From Bryum argenteum (taxonomy: Eukaryota; Streptophyta; Bryopsida; Bryales; Bryaceae): a stretch of DNA of 64,000 bases. Location: NCBI GenBank assembly GCA_037043015.1, contig CM073326.1, positions 3,596,001 through 3,660,000 on the forward strand. The letters run 5' to 3'. This document shows positions 46,410-58,555 of this stretch, piece by piece (the first letter of the stretch is position 1; each line of letters begins with the position of its first letter). The notes below the pieces were generated by a model, which was not told the DNA's origin, did not search any database, and worked only from the letters and a program-made list of their open reading frames with translations. The position numbers and the translations under genes are program-made.

Positions 46410-48107
46410 ATGGCATCGAATGGCCTGGACTTCAGCGATGGTTTTTCGGCCGCGGCGTTGTTCAAGCAAGGTTTCTCCTACACGTACGACGATCTCATAT
46501 TCCACCCGAGCTACATCAATTTCGCAGTGGACGATGTTGAGCTCACGACACAACTCACAAAGAACATCAAATTGCGGACACCGTGCGTATCCTCGCCCAT
46601 GGACACGGTGACGGAGGATTCGATGGCAGTGGCCATGGCCGCCGTGGGCGGAATTGGGTTCGTGCATTACAACAACACTGCGCAGGAGCAAGCCGAAATC
46701 GTGAAGAGAGCGAAGAATCAGAGAGTGGGTTTCGTCGCCAATCCCGTCTGCATCCACCCCTCGGACTCCATCGCCACAATCGATGCTATAAAATCCGCCC
46801 GGGGGTTCTCCTCCGTGATAGTCACAGAAGATGGTCGAATTGGATCAAAGCTTCTCGGTATCGTCACGAGCAGAGATATCGATTTCGTTCGCGACCGAAG
46901 CACTGAGGTGCGAGAGATCATGACCCGGGACTTGGTGACTGCCTCCGTAGGCATTTCCCTGGAAGAAGCGGCCAAGGTTTTGATCCAAAGTAAGAAGAGC
47001 TTGCTGCCTTTGGTATCGCCGAGCGGTAATTTCGTCGAGCTTCTTTGTCGGACGGACCTGAAGTCTTATGATGCATTGCCACCACTTGGCGCTCCTTCCC
47101 TCGGCGACGATGGGAAAATCCTCGTCGGTGCCGCAATTGGCACCCGTGAGAGTGACAAAGACCGACTGAAGCTGCTAGTGGACGCCGGTGTGAATGTGAT
47201 CATCCTCGATAGCTCGCAAGGGGACTCCATGTACCAGCGCGAGATGATCCAGTACGTGAAGAAAGCTCACCCCGGTTTAGATGTCATTGGAGGGAATGTG
47301 GTGACGGCGTACCAAGCCAAGAATCTGATCGACGCTGGTGTCGATGGATTGCGCGTTGGCATGGGCTCAGGATCCATTTGCACCACGCAGGAAGTTTGTG
47401 CTGTAGGACGAGGGCAAGGAACTGCGGTGTACAAGACCGCAGCAATCGCCAACGCCCTCGGAGTACCCGTAATTGCTGATGGAGGAATCTCGAACTCCGG
47501 CCACATCGTGAAGGCTCTCTCGTTGGGAGCATCCGCTGTGATGATGGGCAGCTTCCTTGCCGGCACTGATGAAGCCCCTGGCAACTTCTTCTTCCAGGCA
47601 CATGCTCCATATCTCTATCCTCTTCGAATGCTCGATATCTTTATGCTGTTGTGGATGTTTTGCTTACTGGAGGACGGACTATGGCATGGCAGGATGGGGT
47701 GAAGCTGAAGAGCTATAGGGGAATGGGCTCCTTGGAGGCGATGACGAAGGGGAGTGATGCGCGTTATCTCGGTGACAAGACACGATTGAAGATCGCACAA
47801 GGAGTGTCAGGCTCGGTGGCAGCCAAGGGCTCCGCGCTCCGCCTCGTCCCCTACACGTTGCAGGCTGTGAAGCAAGGATTGCAAGATTTGGGAGTAGCCT
47901 CTGTCAAGGCCGCTCACGAGAGTCTCGATGCTGGTGCCATCAGGCTCGAGGTTTGCATTCAATCCTTAACTTGTTTATTAAGAGCATTAGTGAGCAGTTG
48001 CAAAAAGCTAACGCTGCGGTTGTTGCTGATGACAGGTGAGAACAGGTGCCGCTCAAAGAGAAGGCGGCATCCATGATCTTGTATCTTATGAGAAGCGAAG
48101 GTTTTGA
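46410..48107 (+). CDS. IMPDH: Inosine-5'-monophosphate dehydrogenase
   Basis: It oxidises IMP to XMP with NAD+, the rate-limiting step of guanine nucleotide synthesis, in the cytosol. Exons 46410-47597, 47693-47950 and 48036-48107 give 505 residues, the usual eukaryotic length. Residues about 25-105 begin the catalytic barrel (YDDLIFHPSY, SSPMDTVTE), about 105-225 form the two CBS domains, and the barrel then resumes. The catalytic loop reads GSICTTQEVCAVGRGQ, with C324 forming the thioimidate; the phosphate-site motif IADGGISNSG and the flap region YRGMGSLEAM are present, and the protein ends VSYEKRRF. Intron 1 (47598-47692) must start with GC to keep the conserved junction FFFQ-DGVKLK, so it is a probable GC-AG intron. 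Intron 2 is GT-AG. The gene is convergent with MTA. Confidence 0.95.
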
Positions 48108-49033
48108 ATGTCACACAGGCTTGTAATTTTATGGTAGTTGTATACTTTTGGCACGGAGGCTCCGCCCCATACTCTTTTATGTAAGAGTGGGTGACCGAGA
48201 TCATTCTTAGGTAGGAGGTTTGACTGGCAGAGAGCAACAAGCCCTGTCTTCAATCAATCGCTGATTGAATCATTGTAACATAATATCAATTTTCTGAACG
48301 AGCTGCACATTTTTTTTTACTCGTATGTCCATGTATTTGTTCACATGCAACTATTGCTTGAGGGATAGAAGCCCAAGAAGTCCTATTTTGACAACGATCT
48401 ATTTTCAGAGTTGTGGCTCCAGTGAGGTGATCAGCTTACTGCTTTCCGAGTTGGAAGGTGAAAGGACATCCTGTTTCATAACCAAGTGCTTGTCGAATCT
48501 GATGAAGGTACACTTGTTCACATCGAAGTGAGGAATGTGAGGAACACTTGCGTTCAGAACTCGGCCACTTCCGCTTTTCCGGCCATATCAGGCAGGCAAA
48601 ACAAGAAAAGAACTGCAGAGCATGTAAAAATGGGAGTCTTTGTTTCTTGTTGAGAGGAGTCCATAAATTGAACTATCACTGAGTGACGTAATTACCTCCA
48701 CCTGGAGGCAATGTCTCCACAAAAATGCAATAAGCATGCTTTGTATATGAATACAAGGCAAAGTACACTATCACAGAACCAGGAGCGATTCGTAATAGAA
48801 GCAGAGTGGACATTGATAAGCAATTCCGGTATTCCCGCTTCCATTGCTGTCATGCTGCCCGTAGGCCACAATAGCAACCAGCCTGATACACACAAGCTAA
48901 GATCAGAACAAGTCGAAAAACATCACCGAGTAAAGCACAGCGACGACTTTAGATATGTCCGAACCATACCTGTTTGCGCTGATGATGACAAGGAATTGAT
49001 TGCAGTGGAGGGTGCAATGTTGAAACACGCGGC
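48108..49033. other. Convergent 3' regions of IMPDH and MTA
   Basis: A 926-bp gap between two stop codons facing each other. No gene is seen; it should contain both 3' UTRs. Confidence 0.6.
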
Positions 49034-52000
49034 TTAATCAAGCAGCATTTCAGTATCTTGAGGAAGAATCTTCTCGTCCACACTGGTCACAATGGCACTA
49101 CTTACAGTTACTGTTGAGACTGCGGTGACAATCTCAATCTTGTGCGTTGAGCTCTTCGTTTGCGTGGAGGCTGCTGAATCATTGCCATGAACTGCACTAG
49201 CTTTGTTGACCTCTTGACCTCCAGTTCGAGATGGTGGATCAGGAGGCTGAATCACTTGATCTGGATAAGCTGCTTTATATCGTGCACGCAGCCTTTCATC
49301 CACTAAGCGTACTCCGTTCAGCTGATTTCCAAGGGACATCCACCTGTAGAAAACCACCCATCATAAGCAAAGCTATAAACTCTGAACACTTCAAAGTCTA
49401 GGAACGAGGACAGGCACTTCAAGAGTAACGGCATGGGTGTCAAGCAGCACTCCGGAAAAAATTCAGAGACCATCAGTGACTTGACTCTTATAACAATCTA
49501 CCCTTTCTACATGTATGTTGTGCATTGGAGCGAAGAACAGACCCTGCATGTGTATTGTGCATTCGAGCGAATAATTCCAGCTTTCGTGTTCTTGGACTTA
49601 TCCGCTCCAACAACGGGTACATCTGCAACCACCAGGTTGTTAGATTACGATCTATTGAAAAGATCCTTGCACCCAGTGTAAACAAGCATGTATACTCCAG
49701 GATACTAGAAGATAGCTGTTAAGAAGAAAAAAGCCAGATCACAACAGCGAAGCTTGTCAGATAACTCACCTCATCAGGCTTCCGGCTTGTTTCTCGAACT
49801 TCTGCAACGATAACATCTGTATCGATGTTACGGTTGACATCAGGGTGTCCTTTGATACCCACCAGGCAGTGCTCCTTGCTGTGATTGAGCCAATGCCCAG
49901 TTCTTCCTGTTCGGATGATCCGCTGCAGCTGGTTGGTTTTGACCCAGATGATTTCTTCTACTCTTTTGTAACCCCACAACTCCAGGCTGAACGAACAGTA
50001 TCAATGTTAGAAAGTTCGCTCTTTAGAAAGGGAGTTAGATATACATGATACTCGCAAAGGGAGGGCAAAAAAATAATTACCATTCCCGGCCGAGTTCCAT
50101 AGCACGACCAGTAACCCAAAGAAATATGAGTCCATCGGTTTGAAGTGCTGGCACATTCAAGTTACGCATTTCATCATCGGCCATTGTCCCGTAAGGTAAC
50201 TCCATATGGATGTCCCAAGGCGGATCGGCCATAATAACTCCAAACTGTCCCAATACATCCATCTTAAAATTGCGAATGTCACATTGTACCCATTGAGGCT
50301 CCCCGAGCTCTGCATCTGAGCAATACTCTGCACGCTGAGGCCTGGGCCCTGGCCTTTGATGCGGCACAATCCCCGGAGTCATCATCGGATCTGGAACATC
50401 GGGAATCGGATCCAGCTCATAGTGCACATACTTGCATGTCTGCATGAATCCAACACAATATCTCAAGCCCTTGAGCAAGAAAAAAGTAAGCAGATCTCTA
50501 CTAGCATGACAATGACTAGAGTCTATCGTAACGTTCGTAAACAACGTACCTTCATGTGACGGCAAGTGTCTAGAAATGAGCAATCTCCAAGATTGGAGTC
50601 CGTGTGTGGAGCAATAATACGGCGGAAATGCATCTGAATTAACATGTTGGATTAAACTGATGAACACATTGCCACTTAAAGAGGTATCCTGGTGAAGAAA
50701 CTTAAAGTAGGAAAATGCAGTAACGAGAGATACGCGAAAAATGAAAGAAAGAACCAGCAAATAGAGGTAAAATGGTGTGAATGTTCCTACCTTCTTACAA
50801 GCTGTGAAATAATTGCGCTGGTGTCGACAGTCTTCCTTTGTAAGAGCCGCACAGTATTCTTTCAGCGCCGAACCCCCCTTCGTCTTGAACTGAGAACACA
50901 ATCAAAATGCCAAAGACTCGGTTATGAGTGATTGATTCACAAGATTGTGAAAATGCAAATCATAGGTAAGACTAACCTTCGCGGCATTTGCTGTTTCTTT
51001 TGCAGTAGGGCGATGGAGGAGCTCGAGAAGCTCCTCGGCTGTCTTGGACTGCTGTTGCTCCTTAAATGACTTCTTATGCAACAAAGCATCGATGTCGTCC
51101 TCGTCTGCGGGCCCTCGACCCTTGGCATGGAGGTTCGGGCCATGAGGTGGCCTAGGGAAGGCAGGGAACCCTGGACCTCCGCCAGGCATACCCATGATGC
51201 CCATGACCCGAGGGGGGCGAGCCATGACTGGTGGAAACATGGGTGGATGATCCCACACATCAGGCCGTGGATGATGGGGAGGGGGCAAGCAATTAGCGAT
51301 CAATCGTCCTCGATCGAAATTGAGAACCAAAACATGCAGTCCACCGAACCGATTCTCGATGTCCTCAATTTGCAGACCCCCTGCTTCTGTCATGGCACGC
51401 AGAGCATAATCCACAGCGGAAACTCCACCTCCCTCTCCAACTTCGTGGAGCGCATCGATCTCGAAGGGGCTCAGCTCTTTGGCCAGCATTCGATGGTGGA
51501 TGTTCACGGAGTCTATGGGCAATGCTGTCGTGTGTGAGAGTAAGCATCCCGCCACCATCGCCTTCACCACTGCTAATGCGTTCATTGGCCTGCCTCCTTC
51601 CCATCCCCAACTGTCGCTGCCGCCGTCTCCTCCTCCACCCCATCCGCCGCCCACGTCCACCTCCCCGCTTCCCTTGTACGGCGCTCCCAGGATGCCCCTC
51701 TGCTCCACTGAGCCATTGGAAAATCTGGGCCCTGCCAATGGCTCCCTGTGGTCACTCTCGGCCTTCTTCTGCACGTCCTCCCGATTGTTGTCATCCCTGT
51801 TCTTCCTTTTCAGCTCCAGTCCTCCAAAGACCGACGCTACCTGCACGTGATCGATCACAGCCCACCCACTCCCATCAAGATTTGGCACCTCCATTGCAGA
51901 GGTGCTCCCAATATGAGTGTCAACATCTACTACAAGTACATCGATGCCGAAATACATGTATAATAGCGTCGATTTCCAAAAGCGTGCAACTTTCAGAATT

Positions 52001-52711
52001 GTCAATGCCATACTGCTGCAGCATTAGAGAAGAGCGCTGCTAAGTGTGTGTTATATGAGAATAATATGTGCAATCAAATCAGTGGTAGCTCTCAAGAAGA
52101 ACCCCCTGCTTGTATATACCGTAAAAATTTCCGAAGCTCCAGCTATATCTAGATGTAAGCTCACAATGCTCGTAGACTAAATGTTTTCAAATCTCTAACC
52201 AAGGCCCTTGTAAAGGAAGAAAAGCGGCAGAAGAAGTAGTTCTGGAGCGTCAAACGGCGACTGGTAGATATTGATATCAAACTACTTTTCGAACAATGCC
52301 TTCCTTATCAGATTACAAAGAGCCACAAAAAAAGGTACTTTCTATGCAAGAACTCCAAACCTTGGCCACAAATACCGATGTAAACATAGATATGTTCAAT
52401 CTCACAACAAGGTCCATGCACAGGAGTAATTCCAAATACAAAGAGCCTTGATATTTGCTTCATGATAATGCGACTGATAATTAAAATTATCACTGCATTG
52501 CAGTGCATTGCTGAAACCCTAAACCCTAGGCGCCACTGACCTTGAGCGAGAGCTCGACAGCGGAGTTGAGGTGCGGCACGGTGACAGCCAGGCTGCGCGA
52601 TTGCTCCCAACCAATGCGTCGCAAATGCTCCACTTTCCCTTGCACTTGGCGCAACTGCTCCCGCAATGCCATAATCTCGTCCGCAGCTTCTGGCTCCATT
52701 GGCACCTCCAT
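49034..52711 (-). CDS. MTA: N6-adenosine mRNA methyltransferase, METTL3/MTA type
   Basis: Catalytic subunit of the m6A writer, which methylates adenosines of mRNA in the nucleus together with MTB (METTL14), using S-adenosylmethionine. Eight exons on the minus strand: 52711-52541, 51840-50977, 50889-50791, 50633-50550, 50439-50081, 49986-49770, 49622-49543, 49343-49034. All phases agree, giving about 727 residues. The N-terminus is a coiled-coil-like helix, then a Gly/Trp-rich linker and a Pro/Met/Gly-rich segment. A CCCH zinc-finger region follows (KEYC..DC..ACKK, then DCSFLDTC, then [10 protein letters not shown]). The MT-A70 domain carries [20 protein letters not shown] with the catalytic DPPW at about 478-481, then [20 protein letters not shown] and the LELFARMHN strand. 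The acceptor of exon 2 is less certain than the rest, and an in-frame Met at 52822 is an alternative start. Confidence 0.94.
52514..52530 (-). promoter_or_regulatory. Telo-box repeat in MTA intron 1
   Basis: On the plus strand AAACCCTAAACCCTAGG, 11 bp inside intron 1 of MTA. A second related motif, CCCTAACCCTAAG, is at 52784-52796, about 75 bp upstream of the MTA start codon. Role inferred from plant telo-box literature. Confidence 0.5.
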
Positions 52712-52822
52712 CACTACGGCTGGTAAACTTCCTCTCCTCTCCTTGCCTCTCACATTTTCCTCGTCAATTAATCCATGCGTGGACCCTAACCCTAAGTCCC
52801 ACGTCCTCCGATCACCAATCAA

Positions 52823-54790
52823 TCAAATCACTCCTTACGATCGCACGCGCAATTGTTTCTACTGATTGATGATGCAAGTAACAAGCGTGTCTCTGAAAAA
52901 TTCATGCAAAAACCTCAGAGTCTCTTGCAGAGAATCTGAGCTTTCGATCGAGTTCCTTACGCTACATCACTTTGATGCACTCCGTCGTCGAGGATCGCCT
53001 CATTGCCATTTGCTGTTGTCGGTATGAGTGTTTGCATTGACGAGGGGGTGTACTATGGTTTCAGCTCTAGAATTTTCAAATTAATAAAGAAACTAACAAA
53101 TGGGAAGAAAAAAGGCCTGAAATTGGTATAGATGGTGGTCAAAGTGCACAAAATAAGTGCACAAAATAAGGGGCGAAGTGTACTTTGATAAGCTCTTTGT
53201 TTTGTGTAATGATGAAGGCAATGAGCACAATTTTCAACAGTGTAACTTATGATGGTCTTGATAGTTTAACCCTTAACATGGAGTAAGTTGAATGATGGTC
53301 AAAGTTGGCATTACACGCCACACGGCGTCAATGGGTCAATTGTGATTGTATCCAAATCACAATGGTCCCCAAATAAATGGTTCAATAACATGTAATATGA
53401 ACAATTGCATTTAATAAGGAAAGAAGAATATAACTTCTATTGACTCTAAAGTGAACATAATAGGTCAAAGGTAAGCTATACACATTGACACTAATTTGGA
53501 CAAAACGCAATTTTCTTCATGTTGTAACTGAGGTATTTTCTCATCATGTGGCTTATTAGAAAGTCAGTTTGTGACTCATTCCGAGGAGTTTCACAAAGTT
53601 AAGGAGTGAACCCTCATCTAAGTTTCAGTACAAAAATACCATTCGTGTGAGAAAGTTTGTTGGTTTAGACCGTCCACATGCTCGAAGTGCACATGAGGTA
53701 CATCCTTCTACATGAAATTTAGATAGTAGGCAAGAATCTAGAGTGAGCGGTTTAAGGAGATGCAGGGATTTAGCATTGTTTACCTTATTCAACCAAGCAT
53801 CTTGGTGGCCTCTAAAAAGGTCTCCGAGTTCTTTTTTTCATGAAGGTCGAAGGTACATCTCTTCTCCCTAGAACAGGCTGCATATATTCCTCTCCAATCA
53901 GATGAGAGCATCCACACCCATACTCGCCAAGTGTCCGACACACGCAATAAGTGGATGAGATATGCTAAGGGCCTTTCAAAAATGCCTCTTGGCTCTCTAC
54001 TTTGGTGCGACAAGAAATGGCCATCCAAACTTAAGTTTAGTTGACTAAATCTGACATTTTACTTGCGATTGGTGCATTGACTATTTCACATGCACTTTTG
54101 GTGTTTGAGGGGCATTTAAGAATGGGGCATTGTGATTTCAAGGGCTCTTCAAATATAGATAAACATTTTTAGCGGGTCAACTTTAGCGAGTATGGGTGGA
54201 GATGCTATGAGCCATAGTACAGAGCCCCGCAAAATCGTCTTGGAGGCCTCACTTTTGCAGAATGAAGTCCACTGCGCATGTTCCGACTTCCGTCCATCTC
54301 TCCACGCCTTCCGCTCCACGGCCCAAGCCTTCAGTTCGTCAAAACCCAGCTCCACTGCTTCATCACCTATGCAAGCAATTTCGTCACATACAGCGATCGA
54401 ACGAGGATTGAGAGTGCACTTACACGCGGTACTCATACAACCACACCAGGCTATCACCTCGCTGCTTGCAGCATCTCATCTACACTCCTGTCCTCCATGA
54501 TTCTTTCGTCATCGCGACATTCCTTGCGTCGATTCTCTGTCCACAATCTGGTTTGGGTTTTTACAGTCTAGATTGTTGGATCCCATTTTACTTACTGTGC
54601 ACGTATGGTCTTTTTAGGTCTGGTAGATTAGGCATGGGTGCAAAATTTTGGCAATGGACCTTCATTTGGGTCGGTGTGATGGTGGCAGTCTCGTACGCTC
54701 ACACCCTTGACACCTGCGGTTAGGTTTCTTCAATCGATTTATTGCAATTGAAGTTGTGAGTAGGAGAATTAGCTGCGATTTATTCACGAG
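52823..54790. other. Intergenic region between divergent MTA and TIP30-like genes
   Basis: Two kilobases that should contain both promoters. No gene is recognised. Opposite-strand frames at 54149-54457 and 54192-54500 overlap each other and show no known domain. A 70-bp stretch at 53269-53339 contains an ACGCC-ACAC-GGCGT palindrome. Confidence 0.45.
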
Positions 54791-54826
54791 ATGAGTGTTG
54801 CACTGGTGCAGACGATGGGCAATTGA
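54791..54826 (+). other. Possible upstream ORF (11 codons) before the TIP30-like gene
   Basis: ATG at 54791 runs 11 codons to a TGA ending at 54826, 42 bp before the proposed start codon. If transcribed it could reduce translation of the main frame. The transcription start is unknown. Confidence 0.3.
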
Positions 54827-54867
54827 AGGGGTTAAGGTTTTGTGACGTGAAAGAGAGACGAGATTTT

Positions 54868-56210
54868 ATGACATCGACTGAGCAAGCAAGCGTGCCCGCC
54901 ATGGCCGCTTTCGTCATCGGTGGGACCGGTATGCTCCTCTGTCTTCTTCCGTGTGATTCTGTTTCCTCCTTTCAACAAGGCGCTATTTGCACGAGTCCGA
55001 GGATAGCTGAAGCTCACTTCCTAATTAGGAGAAGTCCTTGCTTTTCTGAGATCTTCCATTGATGAGCTGCGTATCAGAGATTCCTGAAATATCTATGTTG
55101 CCATTTTCAAGGTTTACCTGACCCTTTCTTAGGCCAATTCCGAGCATCAAAGTGCACTTCCTGTTCATGATTTAGCTCTGAAAGAGAAAGACTTCACCTT
55201 ACTGTACAATTCTTTCGATTTTCCAACGAGGTCAATATAGCCATTTTCATTGCAAGTTATTCTCTGACCTCATCGTTCGAACGTATTATGGCTGGGATTC
55301 AGATTTCGATCCTATGGTTAGAAGGATCGATATAGTTCAATGACTTGAAATTTTACAGCTCTCTGGTGATTATATTCGATGTTCTACCAGATTGCAGCGA
55401 TTTGGTAGCACATCTGACATGAAATTGATACGAATATGGAACGCCCGGTCTTTCTACTTAGCTAGATCGTTCCAAGTACATCTCCATGGTCGGAACCTTC
55501 TCCCCTTTTCCATCTTCGACATGGTTGGTATTTCAGGAATGGTGGGCAAAAAGCTGGTTGCAGAGCTCGCACAATCTGAGCACTTCACACGAATAGTGAC
55601 GCTAGGAAGGCGAGTGGTGGCATACGATGGTCCAGGCCAGGAGAAGCTAGACCAGCACGTGGTGGACTTCGACAAGATAGACGAGCACAAGGCCTTGCTA
55701 GAGAATTTAGACGTGGGGTTCAACACCATGGGCACAACGGCAGCGGACGCGGGGAGTTCCGAGCAGTTCACCAAAATAGATCACGACATCCCACTTCATG
55801 TGGCCCGATTGTTCAAGGAGGCCAACCCGTCCAAGCCCCTGCACATGCTCGACCTCTCCAGTGGCGGTGCTTCCGCTACCTCGTCCATGCTGTACCCCAA
55901 GACCAAGGGTCTCCTGGAGCAGCATATCTCGGAGCTTGGGTTCGCGAAAGTTTCCATCTTCCGACCTGGGCTTCTTGTCTACGAGGGCGAGAAAAGGGAG
56001 AAGTCGAGATTTGCAGAATCTATCTTAATCCCTCTTCACAAGCCGTTGAATTTTCTTACGGGTGGACGAGCCGCTATAACCGTTGCCTCCGTCGCCAAGG
56101 CCATGAGGATCGTCGCTGAGAAGGCCATCGCTGGAGAGCCCGTGGATCTGTATGAAAATAAGAGTATTAAGAAGATTGCCGAATCGAATGTTCATACAGC
56201 TTGTCAGTGA
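54868..56210 (+). CDS. TIP30/HTATIP2-like NAD(P)-binding oxidoreductase-like protein
   Basis: Two exons, 54868-54928 and 55537-56210, spliced G|GA with GT-AG sites, give 244 residues. The junction restores the nucleotide-binding loop FVIGGTGMVGKKLV (G-x-x-G-x-x-G), which neither exon has alone. Downstream are VTLGRR, a VVDFDKID strand-turn, VGFNTMGTT, the LDLSSGGAS strand and YPKTKG, a Tyr-x3-Lys pair as in short-chain dehydrogenases, then FRPGLLVYEGEK. This is the domain order of human HTATIP2/TIP30, an atypical SDR. The plant role is not established; an enzyme or a redox-sensing adaptor would both fit. The first exon is short and begins MTSTEQASV. A decayed duplicate follows at 56856. Convergent with AGO1. 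Confidence 0.85.
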
Positions 56211-56855
56211 CTTATTTCGCAGAGGAGTTTGAGGAGTTTGACAGAATGTTTTGGTTTTTAGTTATGTACCTTCTGTGCAGTGTAGTTGAGTGGCGATAGT
56301 CGGTGACTTGTAGAGGTAGACGAATCGATATACAACTGGTGTGTACCTGCGCTTTTGATCTAGCAGCTTGTTACAAGTTTGTGAAAGACCTGTTTTACTT
56401 CCAATAGAAACTCGAGACCTAATAGCTGATCGGTCCTTCGTGGAGTCTGATATGGGCAACTGCATCTGACATGCGTAATTGCAGATTGAGGCCCTCTTTA
56501 CACTTAGGAGCCGACGAGCTAAAGATTGGATTTCTGCATCTCAATTAAGCGCAAGGAATGTGACTGTACCCTTGAGATCTTAAATCTAAGAGACACAAGG
56601 ACATGAACAGTACCATTGTCATTCTTGACAACGTACACAATTTGGAGGTTCAAAGAATCATAGGTCGACCCACCTCTTGTCAGGTGGGCCTGACAATAAT
56701 TCCGAGGGCCCTATGATCACATTCTTATAACCAGAGCTTATCTCGCCATACCTGAACCTCTCGTTCCGCACTTTACGGAAGAAAGACCGCGGCAGGGAGA
56801 CGAGCAAGACGACAGCAGCACTTGGTCGACGGGCAGTGAAGGTTTTTGACTTCAA

Positions 56856-57835
56856 ATGGAGCAAACAAGCGTGCCCACCATGGCCGCTTTCGTCATCCCC
56901 TCCCTTTATATCTGTTTTCCCCCTTTCGCTATATCTCGCCGAAGTGCACACTCCCTGTTTGGAAGAAGTCACTGCACACGGAAGCCATCCTTGCCGTAAA
57001 GTGATGTGGAAATTTCCTTGTTGCCATTTCGAGGTTTACGTGACCCATACTTTGACCAATTAACCGCGAGCATCAATGCTCTTAAATCGCTCTTCCTGTT
57101 CATGATTCAGGTCTGGAGGAGAAAGAGTTCACCTCACTGTAGCCATGGAAAGACGTCTTCCTGTTCATGATTCAGGTCTAGAGGAGAAGAGTACAACTCA
57201 CTGTAGCCATGGAAAGATGTGCCGATTGTTCGATTCTCCAATGAGGCCAGTGTGGTCAGTTGACCTCAGAGCTTGATGTCGCAAAAGCGTACGAACTTGT
57301 AACGGCTGAAGGTTGGAGATTCAAACCCTTTCGGATATTGATGACATACATTTTGAGCTTCTTACAGCTCTCATGTGGTAGGCCCGATCAAATGTTCTCC
57401 GAGTGGAATATCTGCACTCAGACTTGCAATGATTTGATAGCCATACTGGCGGAATTCACCTCCGTGTTGCAACACCGTGCTTGATTTAAAGCTGCATCTT
57501 AGTAGCTGAATATTTAACACAACTGCGTAAGTAAAGTTCTTCCACCCCAGCTTGACATGGTTGGGATTGCAGGAATGGTGGGCCGACAGGTGGATTACCA
57601 TCTCTCGGAGTTGGGATTCGCCCTGGTCTTCTTGTCTACGAGGAAGAAGCCGGAAACTTTGGAATCCGTCGGTATCGCTCTACACAAGCTTTAAGATTTG
57701 CTCAGCAGTGGACGCGCCGCTATCCCCGTTCCCTATGTTGCCAAGGCCATGCGGATCGTCGCCGAGAAGACCATTACTGGAGACCATTGGTATGGCAACC
57801 GCAGCATTAAAAAACTTGCGGAATCCTGGTGAGAG
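56856..57835 (+). pseudogene. Decayed tandem copy of the TIP30-like gene
   Basis: Position 56862 onward repeats the first exon almost exactly (GCCATGGCCGCTTTCGTCAT), but the loop-coding end is replaced by unrelated sequence. Intron-like sequence with matching phrases follows (56990-57250 against 55080-55270). At 57560 the start of exon 2 returns (GGAATGGTGGGC) and is joined directly to the region for the SELG segment, so most of the nucleotide-binding and catalytic part is deleted; a second small deletion removes the FRPG lead. The copy ends like the parent (RIVAEK, then a KKLAES-type end). Retained intron sequence shows DNA-level tandem duplication, not retroposition. Confidence 0.8.
57091..57219. 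repeat. Tandem duplication, 65-bp unit, two copies
   Basis: Units start TCTTCCTGTTCATGATTCAG at 57091 and 57156. It lies in the intron-derived part of the pseudogene; the parent gene has one related copy near 55160. Confidence 0.85.
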
Positions 57836-57842
57836 CTCTTGA

Positions 57843-58555
57843 ATGTTGAGATTTTTCGGACGATTGGCGCTGTATTTGAGGGCTCACCTAGTAAGCTATA
57901 GCCAATTGAACTGCTTGTAGACATGTGGACTACGTGCAGTACGTTGAAAGATTCAAACATTTTCTGTATATCATGCATATTAAGGTTAGATATTGAACAG
58001 AGACTATTTCGCACATGTTCCGATCAAAGGTCTACTTAAATCTTTTCTCAACCTCTTCCCATTATGTATGTACCGTACTACAGAGAAGTTCTTTGATACT
58101 TAATTCATTAAAAAAGAGCATTCTTAACAGAACCCAGCGAGGACAATATCAATCAAACGACCAGCCAGACATGTTTTATGTACACCACTGAAAATACGAA
58201 CGAGCTCGTATAAATATGAACATAACTGCCAAGAACAAGTCCAGGTGAATCACCTACAACATAAGTTAGAAGGCGACAAAACTGAGCCCCACTCTTGAAG
58301 GCCACTCATATATGCTTACAGTCTGTCTCTGCGCTAGGTCTTCAAAAAAAAACACGACAAAATACGACCACCACATGGTCCGTACTGGCTTACTAAGCGT
58401 TCTTATAGCGTCAAGTCTGACGGTAGACACACCCCAGTTCTTACAAAATGCAATACCAACCATCGCCACCCTAATGAGTAGAGCTATACAAGCGCAACTT
58501 CTGAATAAAGCACTAGAAATAAGTATTCTGACTTTTCGCCCCCATGTTTGCAAGC
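57843..58555. other. Gap between the TIP30-like pseudogene and AGO1
   Basis: About 700 bp without a gene; it should contain the AGO1 3' UTR on the minus strand. The long minus-strand frame at 58266-58964 is only a shadow crossing the last AGO1 exons. Confidence 0.55.

Noticed and set aside
53269-53339. Third piggyBac MITE, from TTTAACCCTTAACATGG to CAATGGGTCAATT
   Set aside because: The right side lacks TTAA and the inner bases do not match the family ends (no TAAACG or TAAGCG).
54149-54500. Opposite overlapping frames of about 100 codons upstream of the TIP30-like gene
   Set aside because: They shadow each other and neither resembles a known protein.
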